DNA from: Novosphingobium sp. | Lineage (GTDB): Bacteria; Pseudomonadota; Alphaproteobacteria; Sphingomonadales; Sphingomonadaceae | Length of the DNA stretch: 64,000 nucleotides | Reading direction: 5' to 3' | NCBI GenBank assembly: GCA_020848655.1 | Contig: JADLHU010000086.1 | Coordinates: forward strand, 1-64,000 | Part shown: positions 1 through 10,526 of the stretch, in pieces | Position numbering within the stretch: the stretch's first letter is position 1 | Layout of the letters: each line of letters opens with the position of its first letter | Notes under the pieces: generated by a model | Told to the model about the DNA's origin: nothing | Database searches by the model: none | The model's input: the letters and a program-made list of their open reading frames with translations, nothing else | Translations under genes and position numbers: made by a program

Positions 1-52
1 CGCAGTCGAGACACGTGGCGCGCGGTGTCTCGACTGCGCTCGACACGAACGG
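1..52. repeat. Hairpin repeat (family A), cut by window edge
   Basis: Bases 1-14 and 25-38 form a perfect 14-bp inverted repeat around a 10-nt loop, followed by CTCGACACGAACGG. The same stem core (GTCGAGACAC/GTGTCTCGAC) and right flank recur at 40142-40189. There the loop is the exact reverse complement of this one. It sits just beyond the 3' end of the histidine kinase gene and looks like an intergenic REP-type element. The left part of the element is outside the window. Confidence 0.7.
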
Positions 53-74
53 GGGTGGTTTCCGTAACGAGCGG

Positions 75-1481
75 TTACCCCTTCGCGCGCGGCAGGCGCA
101 GCCGGACCAGCAGTCCGCCCAGATCCTCGCTTTCGCCAAGCTCCACCGTACCGCCGTATATCTCCACCACATCGCGCACGATGGCGAGGCCAAGGCCGGT
201 GCCGGGCTTGCCGGTATCAAGCCGCGCACCGCGATCGAACAGGCGCGCCCGGTCTTCGTCGGGCACGCCCATGCCATCGTCCTCCACCCAGATCTCGCAC
301 CCGTCGGCTTCCTTCAACGGATCGACCGTGACGAAGACACTGCCGCCGCCATACTTGGCCGCGTTCTCGATCACGTTGCCAAGGATTTCATCGAGATCCT
401 GCCGCTCCACCGAAACCGCCGCATCGCGGTTGCCGTCGAGATCGAAGCGCGCCGCATCGTACAGCCGGGTGACCGCGCGCAGCACCGCTTCCACGCTGTC
501 CCACACGCTGGCGCGCGAAAGCCCCGCCGCGCGGCGGCCGACAGCCCGCGCCCGTGCCAGGTGATGATCGACCTGGCGGCGCATCACCGCCGCTTCGCGG
601 ATCACCGTATCGGCAAGGTCGGGCGCCTGCGCGGTGGCGGCGTTCATCACCACGGTCAGCGGCGTTTTCAGCGCGTGGGCGAGGTTGCCGGCGTGGGTGC
701 GCGCCTCTTCGGCCTGGCGATCGGTGTGGGCGAGCAGCGCGTTCAGTTCCTCGACCAGCGGCTGCACTTCCAGCGGCAGCGGATCGTCCACCCGGCTGGC
801 CCCGGTCGTGCGCATCTTCTGGATGGCGCGGCGCACGCGGCGCAGCGGAAACAGCCCGTACCAAGCCTGGATCGCCGCCATCAGGATCAGCCCCAGCCCC
901 AGGATCACGAAGCTGTAGAGCAGGATCGCGCGGATGCGGCGCAACTGGTCGTCCAGGTTCTCGCGGCTGGCGGCGACGGTGAACCACCACTGCGTCTTGC
1001 TGCCGGGCAGGATGATAGATCGTTCCATCACGCGCAGCGCCTCGCCTTCGAACTCCTTGCTGTCGAAGACATGCGGTTCGGCGTCGAAGTGATCGCCGCG
1101 CACCTTGAGGCTGCGATCCCACAGCGAGCGCGAAGGGAAATCCTCGTGCCCCTTGCCGCGAATCTGCCAGTAGAGGCCGCTGTTGGGTTCCAGGAAACGC
1201 TGGTCGCCCAGCGGGCGGTTGAAGAACACCTCGCCATCGGGGCCGATCTCGGCCGAACCGACCATCGCGGTCAGCATGTAACCAAGCTGTTCATCGAAAT
1301 TGCGCGTGATGAGCGAAGTCAGCGTGCGGTCCAGCGCGATGCCGCCGAGCAGCAGCAGGATGGTGATCCATCCCGCTGCGATCAGCATCATGCGCCGCGA
1401 CAGCGAACCGGTGTGCGGCTTGGCCTTGCGGGCCGGCGCATCGCGTTCAGCCGGCGGCGGGGCGGGCGCAGCCGCGTCCAC
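75..1481 (-). CDS. Two-component sensor histidine kinase
   Basis: Membrane sensor kinase of about 468 residues. It has a cytoplasmic N-tail, a first membrane segment (IAAGWITILLLLGG), a periplasmic sensor region of about 130 residues, a second membrane segment (LLYSFVILGLGLILMAAI) and a HAMP-like linker. The dimerisation box carries the phospho-acceptor His in LAHALKTPL, and the ATPase domain shows N-box NVIENAAKYG, G1 DDGMGV and G2 GTGLGLAIV. The chosen start is a GTG one base after the TGA of the upstream response regulator. A TTG 45 bases earlier would overlap that gene and is less likely. Together with 1483-2160 and the PepSY protein it resembles PhoP/PhoQ-type systems; the signal sensed cannot be read from sequence. 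Confidence 0.92.
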   Translation of the reverse strand: MDAAAPAPPPAERDAPARKAKPHTGSLSRRMMLIAAGWITILLLLGGIALDRTLTSLITRNFDEQLGYMLTAMVGSAEIGPDGEVFFNRPLGDQRFLEPNSGLYWQIRGKGHEDFPSRSLWDRSLKVRGDHFDAEPHVFDSKEFEGEALRVMERSIILPGSKTQWWFTVAASRENLDDQLRRIRAILLYSFVILGLGLILMAAIQAWYGLFPLRRVRRAIQKMRTTGASRVDDPLPLEVQPLVEELNALLAHTDRQAEEARTHAGNLAHALKTPLTVVMNAATAQAPDLADTVIREAAVMRRQVDHHLARARAVGRRAAGLSRASVWDSVEAVLRAVTRLYDAARFDLDGNRDAAVSVERQDLDEILGNVIENAAKYGGGSVFVTVDPLKEADGCEIWVEDDGMGVPDEDRARLFDRGARLDTGKPGTGLGLAIVRDVVEIYGGTVELGESEDLGGLLVRLRLPRAKG

Positions 1482-1482
1482 G

Positions 1483-2160
1483 TCAACCGCGCGCGGGCAG
1501 CGCCGGATCGTCGAGGCTGTAGCCAAGCCCGCGGATCGTGGTGATCACGTCCGCGCCCAGCTTCTTGCGGATGCGCGTGACGAAAACCTCGATCGTGTTC
1601 GAATCGCGGTCGAAATCCTGGTCGTAGATATGCTCGATCAGTTCGGTGCGGCTGACCACCTTGCCCTTGTGGTGCAGCAGGTAGGACAACAGCTTGTATT
1701 CCTGCGCGGTCAGCTTCACCGGCTCGCCGTTCAGCGTGACGCGGCCCGAACGGGTATCGAGCCGCACGTCGCCGGCGATCAGTTCGGACGATGTATTGCC
1801 CGAAGCGCGGCGGATCAGCGCGCGCAGGCGGGCAATCAGTTCCTCGGTCTGGAAGGGCTTGGCCAGGTAATCATCGGCGCCGGCATCCAGCCCGGCCACT
1901 TTATCGGACCAGCTATCGCGCGCGGTAAGCACCAGCACCGGGAACTTGCGCCCTTCGCGGCGCCACATGCCCAGCACGGTCAGCCCGTCGATCTCGGGCA
2001 GGCCCAGGTCCAGGATCACGGCGTCGTATTCCTCGGTCGCGCCCATGAAATGGCCGTCCTCGCCGTCCACGGACAGGTCGACCGCATAGCCGTTCTGCTC
2101 CAGCGTGGACTTGAGCTGCTTGCCCAGAGTGGGTTCATCCTCGACAATCAGGATGCGCAT
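1483..2160 (-). CDS. OmpR/PhoB-family response regulator
   Basis: A 225-residue DNA-binding response regulator. The N-terminal receiver has the acidic pocket (VEDE), the phosphorylatable Asp in AVILDLGLP near residue 51 and Lys in LAKPF near 100. A winged-helix output domain follows, ending with the recognition-helix region SNTIEVFVTRIRKK. The start is the ATG of MRILIVEDE, with an AGAGGA ribosome site just upstream; an in-frame extension of 14 residues has no support. It is co-transcribed with the histidine kinase directly downstream (1-base gap), its evident phosphodonor. Regulon unknown. Confidence 0.95.
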   Translation of the reverse strand: MRILIVEDEPTLGKQLKSTLEQNGYAVDLSVDGEDGHFMGATEEYDAVILDLGLPEIDGLTVLGMWRREGRKFPVLVLTARDSWSDKVAGLDAGADDYLAKPFQTEELIARLRALIRRASGNTSSELIAGDVRLDTRSGRVTLNGEPVKLTAQEYKLLSYLLHHKGKVVSRTELIEHIYDQDFDRDSNTIEVFVTRIRKKLGADVITTIRGLGYSLDDPALPARG

Positions 2161-2212
2161 CGCGAAATTCCTCTTCGTGAATTGGGGTGGCAATGCGGCC
2201 AAAGCGCAACCC

Positions 2213-2268
2213 GGTCAAGCGAAGGGCCGCTGGGCCGGTCAAGCGAAGGGCCACTGGGCCAGCCAAGC
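2213..2268. repeat. 24-bp tandem repeat, two copies plus a partial third
   Basis: GGTCAAGCGAAGGGCC followed by RCTGGGCC is repeated at 2213-2236 and 2237-2260 with one mismatch (G/A). A degenerate partial copy continues to about 2268. It lies in the 117-bp gap between the PepSY gene and the response regulator, in the likely leader of the regulator/kinase mRNA. It may be simple slippage or may affect RNA folding; no function is inferred. Confidence 0.7.
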
Positions 2269-2277
2269 AAGCGCCCG

Positions 2278-2574
2278 CTAGTCCGACTGGCCAACGACCG
2301 CCCCCGATCGGGCATCGACATCGACGAAGACCACACGCCCGTCGCGGATGAACTTCAGCCGGTAGGCCATCGCGGCGGGATCGTATTCGGGGCCGAGGTA
2401 CTGCATGCCGGGCATCATCGGCAGCACGCGGCGTTCAATATCGCGCAGCGAGCGCACGTTGCCGGCGCGCATTTCCTTGCGCACCTGCCCCTGCTCATGG
2501 CCGGGTTCGGCCAGCGCAGGCATGGCGGGAACGGCAAGCAGAAGCGCGATCAGGGCGGGCCATGGTCTGGTCAT
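2278..2574 (-). CDS. PepSY-like domain periplasmic protein
   Basis: A 98-residue protein with an N-terminal signal peptide (MTRPWPALIALLLAVPAMPALA) and a single small domain of PepSY type, with typical features DIERRVLP and RDGRVVFVDVDARSG. PepSY proteins are secreted or membrane-linked modules, often encoded next to PhoP/PhoQ-like two-component systems and thought to modulate envelope enzymes or sensors. Here it is the first gene of a minus-strand series with the response regulator and kinase. The start is the ATG preceding the signal peptide. Assignment by overall pattern, moderate confidence. Confidence 0.75.
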   Translation of the reverse strand: MTRPWPALIALLLAVPAMPALAEPGHEQGQVRKEMRAGNVRSLRDIERRVLPMMPGMQYLGPEYDPAAMAYRLKFIRDGRVVFVDVDARSGAVVGQSD

Positions 2575-2717
2575 CACGGTTTTCTGCCTATCCCCGCGGG
2601 CTTGAACAAGGTGTGAATGTGGCACGGCCGCCATGTTTTGCCCAATCCCGGCATGGGGCAAGGCTCCGGGGACGGCAAACCTTGTCAAGCCGGGCGCGCA
2701 ACCGCTAGGGCGCGCGG

Positions 2718-4502
<1,785 letters not shown>

Positions 4503-4548
4503 GACAGGCGCTGCCGGGCGAATGCAGCACACCGCCCGCCCGGCGCCG

Positions 4549-5031
4549 TCACGCGATCCGGTAAAACCCCGCCACCCGGTCCAGCGCCAGACCAAGCACC
4601 AGCTTGCCGCTGCGCGCCGGCCAGGCCAGTGCGCGTTCGGCGTCGGGCAGCCCCTCGCCCGCGCAGACCACGCGCCACAGGATATCGGCCAGCCCCGGCC
4701 CCGCCGCCGCCACCGCGCCATCAAAGCGCGTCTTGGCCGCAATCTGGCGCTCGGTGGGATCAAGCCCGCGTTCACCACCGCGCACCCGCACCGCATCCCA
4801 GCGCATCGTGACGCCGGGCGCGAGTTGCGCGCGTTCCCAATCCGCGCGCAGCCGCTCGCCCGCATCGAACTGCCGGTCGGACAAGTGCCCGCGCGCGTGC
4901 AGCCAGGTCAGCGGCGATTCGGCCAGGTTCACCGAAACGCCGCGTCCGCCGCGCCGGGGCCGCCCGCGCCCCGGCCCCTCGCTGGTCAGTTCACGCTCCA
5001 CGATCATCCGCCGCCCATCCAATCGTTCCAT
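4549..5031 (-). CDS. DUF6456-type protein of unknown function
   Basis: A 160-residue basic protein with no signal or membrane segment. The pattern VNLAESPLTWLHARG, then DAGERLRADWERAQL and a C-terminal helical part (LADILWRVVCAGEGL, GKLVLGLALDRVAGFY) matches my memory of the DUF6456 family seen in alphaproteobacteria; this needs a profile search. The N-terminal Arg/Gly-rich stretch could contact nucleic acid. It is divergent from the XRE regulator at 5139 and convergent with the ABC-F gene. A downstream in-frame ATG (MIVEREL, near 5007) is an alternative start. Confidence 0.7.
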   Translation of the reverse strand: MERLDGRRMIVERELTSEGPGRGRPRRGGRGVSVNLAESPLTWLHARGHLSDRQFDAGERLRADWERAQLAPGVTMRWDAVRVRGGERGLDPTERQIAAKTRFDGAVAAAGPGLADILWRVVCAGEGLPDAERALAWPARSGKLVLGLALDRVAGFYRIA

Positions 5032-5138
5032 TATCCAGTCCTTTCGTGCTCTCCACGGGTTCTTGCCAAAAGCGCATGATTGTAGGAAAGCGTGAAAACC
5101 AGATCGGTTAATTCCCGATTGCCTGCCGGAGCGCCGCC

Positions 5139-5711
5139 ATGATCAACCGCATCCGCGATATCCGCCGCGAAAAAGGGCTGACATTGGCCGATGTCGCCGC
5201 CCGCTGCGCGCCGCCCACCACGCCGCAAACGATCGGACGGCTGGAAACCGGCATGCGCAATCTCTCGCTCGTGTGGATGAACCGCATCGCCGCCGCGCTG
5301 GCGGTGGAGCCGGAACTGCTGCTGCGCGGCGAAAGCCGGCCATCGCCGCGCATCGTCGCACGCCTCACCGAACAGGGCGCCGAGGCACTGCCCGCACCGC
5401 GCGACGCCATCCTGCCCTCGGCGCTGGCCGAGGACGGCGCGCTGATGGCGCTGGCGGTGGAGGCAAGCGCCGGCGAATACCGCGCCGGCGACCAGATCTG
5501 GCTGCGCGAAGTGCCGCCCGAGCGTTTCAGCCGACTGGTCAATCGCGATGTCCTGGCCCCCCGCCCCGGCGGACGCTTCGCCTTCGGGCGCCTGATCGAT
5601 CACGACAAGGTCCGCATCGCGCTGCTGCCGCCGGGGCTTGGCCAGCGCCAGATCGTGATGGACCAGCCCGAATGGCTGGCCGTGGCAGATATGCTGGTGC
5701 GACGGTTGTGA
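5139..5711 (+). CDS. XRE-family helix-turn-helix protein
   Basis: A 190-residue protein. Residues 1-60 form an HTH_3 domain (IRREKGLTLADVAARC ... TIGRLETGMRNLS) typical of Cro/CI-type repressors. The C-terminal about 120 residues are a beta-rich domain, possibly ligand or peptidase-like, with no evident S24 Ser-Lys dyad. Its stop codon overlaps the GTG start of the glycosyltransferase downstream (GTGA), implying translational coupling. Target unknown. Confidence 0.85.
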   Translation: MINRIRDIRREKGLTLADVAARCAPPTTPQTIGRLETGMRNLSLVWMNRIAAALAVEPELLLRGESRPSPRIVARLTEQGAEALPAPRDAILPSALAEDGALMALAVEASAGEYRAGDQIWLREVPPERFSRLVNRDVLAPRPGGRFAFGRLIDHDKVRIALLPPGLGQRQIVMDQPEWLAVADMLVRRL

Positions 5712-6895
5712 TCCGCGTTCTTTCGATCGCCACGCTGTTCCCCGCCCCGGCACGCCCCGCCTTCGGGCGCTTCGTCGCCAACCAGATGCGCGCCGTGGCC
5801 GCGCGCGGCGATGTGGCGATCGAAATCGTCAACCCGATCGGCCTGCCGCCCTGGCCGCTTACCCTCCGCCAGCCCGCGCGCGACCTTGCCGCGACACCCG
5901 CGCAGAGCGAGCTTGGCGGGATCGCCGTGCACCATCCGCGTTTCACCGCGATCCCGGTGATCGGCGGCGACGGCAACCCTGCCCGCATCGCGCGCGCCAT
6001 CCTGCCGCTGGTGCGCCGCCTCCACGCCGAACGCCCGTTCGACGTGGTCGATGCGCAGTTCTTCTTTCCCGATGGCCCGGCGGCGGCGCTGGTGGCGCGG
6101 GCACTGGCCCTGCCGCTGACGATCAAGGCGCGCGGATCGGATATCCACTATTGGGGCCACCGCCCCCGCGCGCTGGCGCAGATGCTGGCGGCGGCGCGAC
6201 AGGCGGCGGGAATGCTGGCCGTGTCCGCCGCGCTGCGGGCCGACATGGCCGCACTGGGCATGCCTGACGAGCGCATCGCCGTGCACTACACCGGGCTGGA
6301 TCGCGACCGGTTCCACCCGTCCGGGCAGATGGCCGCTCGCGCCGCGCTGGCCGAAGCACTGGCGATCCCCGGCGATGGCGCGCTGTTCGTCACCCCCGGC
6401 ACGCTGACCGCGATCAAGGGCCAGGCCCTGGCCATCGAAGCGTTGCGCCAGTTGCCCGGCGCGCACCTGGCGCTGGCCGGCACCGGACCCGACGAGGCGG
6501 CGCTGCGCGCGCTGGCGGCCGCGCCCGACCTTGCCACGCGCGTCCATTTCCTCGGGCAAGTCTCGCACGAGGTGCTGCCGCGGTTACTCTCCGCCGCCGA
6601 CGCGGTGGTGCTGCCTTCCGAGCGCGAGGGGCTGGCGAAGGCCTGGGTCGAAGCGCTGGCTTGCGGCGCGCCGCTGGTCATCCCCGATATCGGCGGCGCG
6701 CGCGAAGTTGTGCGCGATCGCTCCGCCGGGATAATCGCCGCACGCACGCCCGAAGCCATCGCGGCGGCGCTGCGCGAACTGCTGGCCGCACCGCCCCCGC
6801 GCGAAGCGGTGGCGGCCAATGCCGCGCGGTTCAGTTGGGACAGCAACGCGGCCGAACTGACCGCGTTCTGGCGCAAGGTGGCGGGGCGGGACTGA
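5708..6895 (+). CDS. Glycosyltransferase family 4 protein
   Basis: A 395-residue GT-B fold glycosyltransferase starting at a GTG that overlaps the upstream TGA. The N-terminal acceptor domain begins VIRVLSIATLFPAPARP; the C-terminal nucleotide-sugar domain carries GTLTAIKGQALAIEAL and the E-x7-E motif in SEREGLAKAWVEALACG. GT4 enzymes are retaining transferases building exopolysaccharide, LPS or glycolipids. No other polysaccharide genes flank it, so acceptor and sugar are unknown. Convergent with secF. Confidence 0.9.
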   Translation: MIRVLSIATLFPAPARPAFGRFVANQMRAVAARGDVAIEIVNPIGLPPWPLTLRQPARDLAATPAQSELGGIAVHHPRFTAIPVIGGDGNPARIARAILPLVRRLHAERPFDVVDAQFFFPDGPAAALVARALALPLTIKARGSDIHYWGHRPRALAQMLAAARQAAGMLAVSAALRADMAALGMPDERIAVHYTGLDRDRFHPSGQMAARAALAEALAIPGDGALFVTPGTLTAIKGQALAIEALRQLPGAHLALAGTGPDEAALRALAAAPDLATRVHFLGQVSHEVLPRLLSAADAVVLPSEREGLAKAWVEALACGAPLVIPDIGGAREVVRDRSAGIIAARTPEAIAAALRELLAAPPPREAVAANAARFSWDSNAAELTAFWRKVAGRD

Positions 6896-6911
6896 TCCCG
6901 CCCCTATGGCA

Positions 6912-7895
6912 TCACTGGCCGCCGGCCTCGCGCGCCAGGCGTTCCTGGCGGTCCATCTCGGATTCCACCTGGACGAAGCTGGTCGGATTGACCTTCAACC
7001 AGATCAGGATCGGCGCCGCCATGTAGATCGAGCTGTAAGTACCGACGAAAATGCCCAGCGTGATCGCGGCGGTGAAGCCGAAGATCACGTCCGGCCCGAA
7101 GATCAGCAGCGAAGCCAGCGTAATCAGCACCGACAGCGACGTGACGATCGTGCGCGACAGCGTCTCGTTCACCGAAAGGTCGAGCAGTTCGGGCATCGGC
7201 ATGCGCCGGTATTTCTTCAGGTTCTCGCGGATACGGTCATAGACGACGATGGTATCGTTCAACGAATAGCCGATCAGCGTAAGCAGCGCGGCAACGATGT
7301 TGAGATCGAACTCCATCTGCGTCAGCGCGAACATGCCCAGCGTCAGCGACACGTCATGGACCAGCGCGAACAGCGCGCCCACGCCGAACTGCCATTCGAA
7401 GCGCACCCAGATGTAGATCGAGATCGCCACGATCGCGGCAAGCAGCGCCTGCATGCCGGTCTTGAACAGCTCACCCGAAACCTTGCCGGATACGGAATCG
7501 ACACCGTCGATCCGCGCGTCGGCATGGCCGGCCTTGACGGTGGCCGTGACCTTGCGGGCCATGGCATCGGCCAGCGTCGCATCGCCTTCCGACCCTTCGG
7601 GCAGCTTCATGCGGATCGAAATCTCGTTCGGCTTGCCGAACTGCTGGATGATCGGCTCGCCAAAGCCCAGCCCGCCCACGCTCTCGCGCAGTTCGGCGAC
7701 CGGGGCGGTGGCGCTTTGCGTAAACGTCACACGGATCATCTGGCCGCCGATGAAATCGACGCCCAGGTTCAGCCCGCGCGTGGCCACCAGCGTCAGCGAC
7801 GCCACGATCAGCAGCACGCTGACCATGTAGAACGGCACCCGCCCGCGCAGGAAATGGATGTTGGTATGGTCGGGAACGAGCTTCAGCAGTTTCAT
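6912..7895 (-). CDS. secF: Protein translocase subunit SecF
   Basis: A 327-residue inner-membrane protein with six predicted transmembrane segments and one large periplasmic domain after the first. It has the SecF signature GVDFIGGQ near residue 50 and the conserved C-terminal block IGYSLNDTIVVYDRIREN. SecDF uses proton motive force to help pull preproteins out of SecYEG. It is the last gene of yajC-secD-secF; the gap to secD is 12 bases. Confidence 0.97.
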   Translation of the reverse strand: MKLLKLVPDHTNIHFLRGRVPFYMVSVLLIVASLTLVATRGLNLGVDFIGGQMIRVTFTQSATAPVAELRESVGGLGFGEPIIQQFGKPNEISIRMKLPEGSEGDATLADAMARKVTATVKAGHADARIDGVDSVSGKVSGELFKTGMQALLAAIVAISIYIWVRFEWQFGVGALFALVHDVSLTLGMFALTQMEFDLNIVAALLTLIGYSLNDTIVVYDRIRENLKKYRRMPMPELLDLSVNETLSRTIVTSLSVLITLASLLIFGPDVIFGFTAAITLGIFVGTYSSIYMAAPILIWLKVNPTSFVQVESEMDRQERLAREAGGQ

Positions 7896-7907
7896 CGGCC
7901 GCGCTCC

Positions 7908-9515
7908 TTAAAGGTTGATGTCGGCCGGCCGCGCCTTGCGCAGCCAGTTGGCGACCCACATGCGGGTCAGGGTGACGGCGGTGAACACCGACGTGACGAT
8001 GCCGATCATCAGCACCACCGCGAAACCGCGCACCGGGCCGGAGCCGAACAGGAACATCAGCACCGCCGCGATGATATTGGTGATGTTCGCATCGAAAATG
8101 GCGCGACTGGCTTCCTTGTAGCCCATTTCCACCGCCTGCACGACACGTCGCCCGCGATGGCGCTCCTCTCGGATGCGTTCGTTGATCAGCACGTTGGCGT
8201 CCACCGCCGCGCCGATCGTCAGCACGAAGCCGGCAATGCCGGGCAAGGTCAGCGTGGTGTTGGCGATGGCCATGACGCCCAGGATCATCAGCACGTTGAA
8301 GACCAGCGCGACGTTCGCATAGACGCCGAAGCGGCCATAGGTGATGAAGATGAAGCTCATCAGCGCCACCGTGCCGATCAGCATGGCGATCATGCCCTTG
8401 CGGATCGAATCGGCGCCGAGGTCCGGCCCGACGCTGCGTTCTTCGATCACCTTGAGATCGACGGGCAGCGCGCCAGATCGCAGCGCGATGGCAAGCTGGT
8501 TGGCCGTTTCCACCGTGAAGTTGCCCGAAATCTGCGCGCTGCCGCCCAGGATCGGCTCGTTGATGTTGGGCGCCGACAGCACTTTGCCATCAAGGATGAT
8601 GGCAAAGGGGCGATTGACGTTCTCGGTGGTCAGCTTGGCGAACTTGGCGCCGCCCTGCTGATCGAAGGTGATCGAGACGACCGGCGTGTTGCTGCGCGAT
8701 TCGAAGCTCTGGCGGGCATCGGTAAGCTGGTCGCCCTTGATGCCGCCCAGCCGCTTCACCGCGATCGCCGCGACGCCGCCATTCTTCTGCGCGTTCTCGA
8801 ACGGCACGACCTCGCTGCCCGGTGGGACGATGCCCTGGGCGATGTCGCTGGCCGAGGCGGTCGAATCGACCAGCTTGAATTCCAGCTTCGCGGTCTTGCC
8901 GAGCAAGTCCTTCAGCGCCTGCGGGTCCTTCAGGCCGGGCACCTGCACGACGATGCGGTTGGCGCCCTGGCGGATGATCGTCGGCTCGCGCGTGCCCAGC
9001 GCGTCGATGCGCTTGCGGATCACTTCGGTGGCCGTGTCCATCGCCGCGCTGATCGCCTGGTCGATGCCCGCCTTGGTCGGCGTCAGCACGAAGCGGCTGC
9101 CGTCATCGACGCGGATATCCCAGTCGCGCTGACCGGTCAGGCCGGCGCCAGTGGTCAGCGGCAGGATCAGGTCGCGCGCAGCATCGACCTGGCTCTGGTC
9201 CTCCAGCATGAAGGTCAGGCTGCCGTCCTTGCTGGAGATATCGCCGATGCGAATGCGCGTGGGCGCCTGGCGCAACCGGGCGCGAACGCTTTCCTCCATG
9301 TTCTCAAGCCGCTGGCGGCGCACCTGATCGGCGTTGGCTTCGAGCAGGATGTGGCTGCCACCGGCAAGATCGAGACCGAGGTTGATCATCGGGCGCGGCA
9401 AGGCGGAGGGCCAGTGCACGTTGTTCAGCGAGGCCAGCGAGGGCAGCGCCGCCAGCGCCGCGAACAGCGTGATGAACCAGTACCAGGCCTGCTTCCAACG
9501 GGGAAAATCGAGCAT
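7908..9515 (-). CDS. secD: Protein translocase subunit SecD
   Basis: A 535-residue inner-membrane protein: N-terminal membrane anchor, the signature GLDLAGGSHILLEA, a large periplasmic region with P1 base and head, then five C-terminal membrane segments including GAAVDANVLINERIREE. It forms the SecDF complex with the product of the adjacent secF. The start ATG follows a plausible purine-rich site. Gene order yajC-secD-secF is the standard one. Confidence 0.97.
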   Translation of the reverse strand: MLDFPRWKQAWYWFITLFAALAALPSLASLNNVHWPSALPRPMINLGLDLAGGSHILLEANADQVRRQRLENMEESVRARLRQAPTRIRIGDISSKDGSLTFMLEDQSQVDAARDLILPLTTGAGLTGQRDWDIRVDDGSRFVLTPTKAGIDQAISAAMDTATEVIRKRIDALGTREPTIIRQGANRIVVQVPGLKDPQALKDLLGKTAKLEFKLVDSTASASDIAQGIVPPGSEVVPFENAQKNGGVAAIAVKRLGGIKGDQLTDARQSFESRSNTPVVSITFDQQGGAKFAKLTTENVNRPFAIILDGKVLSAPNINEPILGGSAQISGNFTVETANQLAIALRSGALPVDLKVIEERSVGPDLGADSIRKGMIAMLIGTVALMSFIFITYGRFGVYANVALVFNVLMILGVMAIANTTLTLPGIAGFVLTIGAAVDANVLINERIREERHRGRRVVQAVEMGYKEASRAIFDANITNIIAAVLMFLFGSGPVRGFAVVLMIGIVTSVFTAVTLTRMWVANWLRKARPADINL

Positions 9516-9557
9516 GGCTATGCGTTCTCCGCAACCCTGATCCGCATCATGGCCCGA

Positions 9558-9899
9558 TCAGTCATTGGCCGGGGCGCCGCCGGTGGGCGACATCACATCG
9601 GCGATGGTCGACTTCACGGCCTTGACCTTCACATTGGGCGCGATCTCGATCTCGGCGTACTGGTCGTCGACTTTCACCACTTTGCCGACGAAACCGCCGC
9701 CGGTCAGCACCTGATCACCCTTTTTGACGCCGGCGATCTTGGTGCGGTGCTCTTTCTGCTGCTTCATCTGCGGGCGCAGGATCAGGAACCAGAAGATCAC
9801 GCCCATCGCCACCAGCGGCAGGAACGACAGCCATTGCGGCGGCGCGCCCCCGGCGGACGCGGCGGCGGAAAGAACGGAAAGGATCGTGCTGCTGCTCAT
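9558..9899 (-). CDS. yajC: Preprotein translocase subunit YajC
   Basis: A 113-residue single-span inner-membrane protein (LSFLPLVAMGVIFWFLILRP) followed by a cytoplasmic domain with GVKKGDQVLTGGGFVGKV, diagnostic of YajC. It associates with SecDF. The start chosen is the ATG of MSSSTILS; a longer in-frame reading frame upstream runs into the non-conserved leader. First gene of the yajC-secD-secF operon. Confidence 0.95.
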   Translation of the reverse strand: MSSSTILSVLSAAASAGGAPPQWLSFLPLVAMGVIFWFLILRPQMKQQKEHRTKIAGVKKGDQVLTGGGFVGKVVKVDDQYAEIEIAPNVKVKAVKSTIADVMSPTGGAPAND

Positions 9900-10149
9900 G
9901 GGGGAAAACCGCTTTCTTCTCGGCACTTGCCCGTTGACGGCCCGGCGCCGCAACGCGGCGCGCCCGTGCCGTCTGGGGGCGGAATGCCGGGCGGTTAGCA
10001 GCAAAGCGCCACAGGTGCAACGCGCCGCACCCACGCCGCTGGCGCGCGCCAGCCACACGATCCGGCACCCCGCCGCCCTCCTCCGTCAAAATCCCGTGCC
10101 AACGCGCTTGCCATCCGCGCAAGCTCTGCCTATAGGCCCGCTCCTCGGT

Positions 10150-10226
10150 CGGGACGTAGCGCAGCCTGGTAGCGCATCACACTGGGGGTGTGGGGGTCGG
10201 AGGTTCGAATCCTCTCGTCCCGACCA
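10150..10226 (+). tRNA. tRNA-Pro (anticodon GGG)
   Basis: A 77-nt cloverleaf: acceptor CGGGACG pairs with CGTCCCG, the D-arm is GCGC...GCGC, the anticodon stem TCACA/TGTGG encloses loop CTGGGGG (anticodon GGG), the T-arm is GGAGG-TTCGAAT-CCTCT, and CCA is encoded. It lies between the yajC operon and the catabolic region. A second tRNA-Pro (TGG) is at 33143. Confidence 0.97.
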
Positions 10227-10526
10227 ATTTCCTGAGACAAAGCAATAGGGTATAACAGCGGCAAGGACCGCTGCCGCCTGCTTTCCCAAAATTTGCCACG
10301 ATGGTCTGCCGCTCGTCGCAACGAGCCGGCCCGCGGGCGCCACGCCTGCGTGCCATTCATCGTCGGGCTTGAACGGGTCCAACGGCGGCTCGGCCCGAAG
10401 CATGCCGCTCGGCCGAAACCTCACGCCCGGATCACCTCTCCGAGAGCCCAACTCCGGCAGCGCCAGAGCAATGAACGCGACGGACAGATCGCCAGTGATC
10501 CGCACGTCGCGTTCGTGTCAGTCGTG
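10227..10526. other. Intergenic stretch without a recognised gene
   Basis: These 300 bases lie between tRNA-Pro(GGG) and the 3' end of the PQQ dehydrogenase gene. The reading frames crossing it show no recognisable domain. I found no integrase fragment and no duplicated tRNA 3' end. It may be the edge of the accessory catabolic region. Confidence 0.5.

Noticed and set aside
1482-1526. Longer histidine kinase start at TTG overlapping the response regulator
   Set aside because: A GTG one base after the response regulator stop is nearer and avoids a 44-base overlap.
6906-9998. 1030-residue open frame antisense to secF-secD-yajC
   Set aside because: His/Arg/Gln/Asp-rich translation with no domain, opposite three confidently identified genes. 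Long shadow frames are usual in GC-rich DNA.
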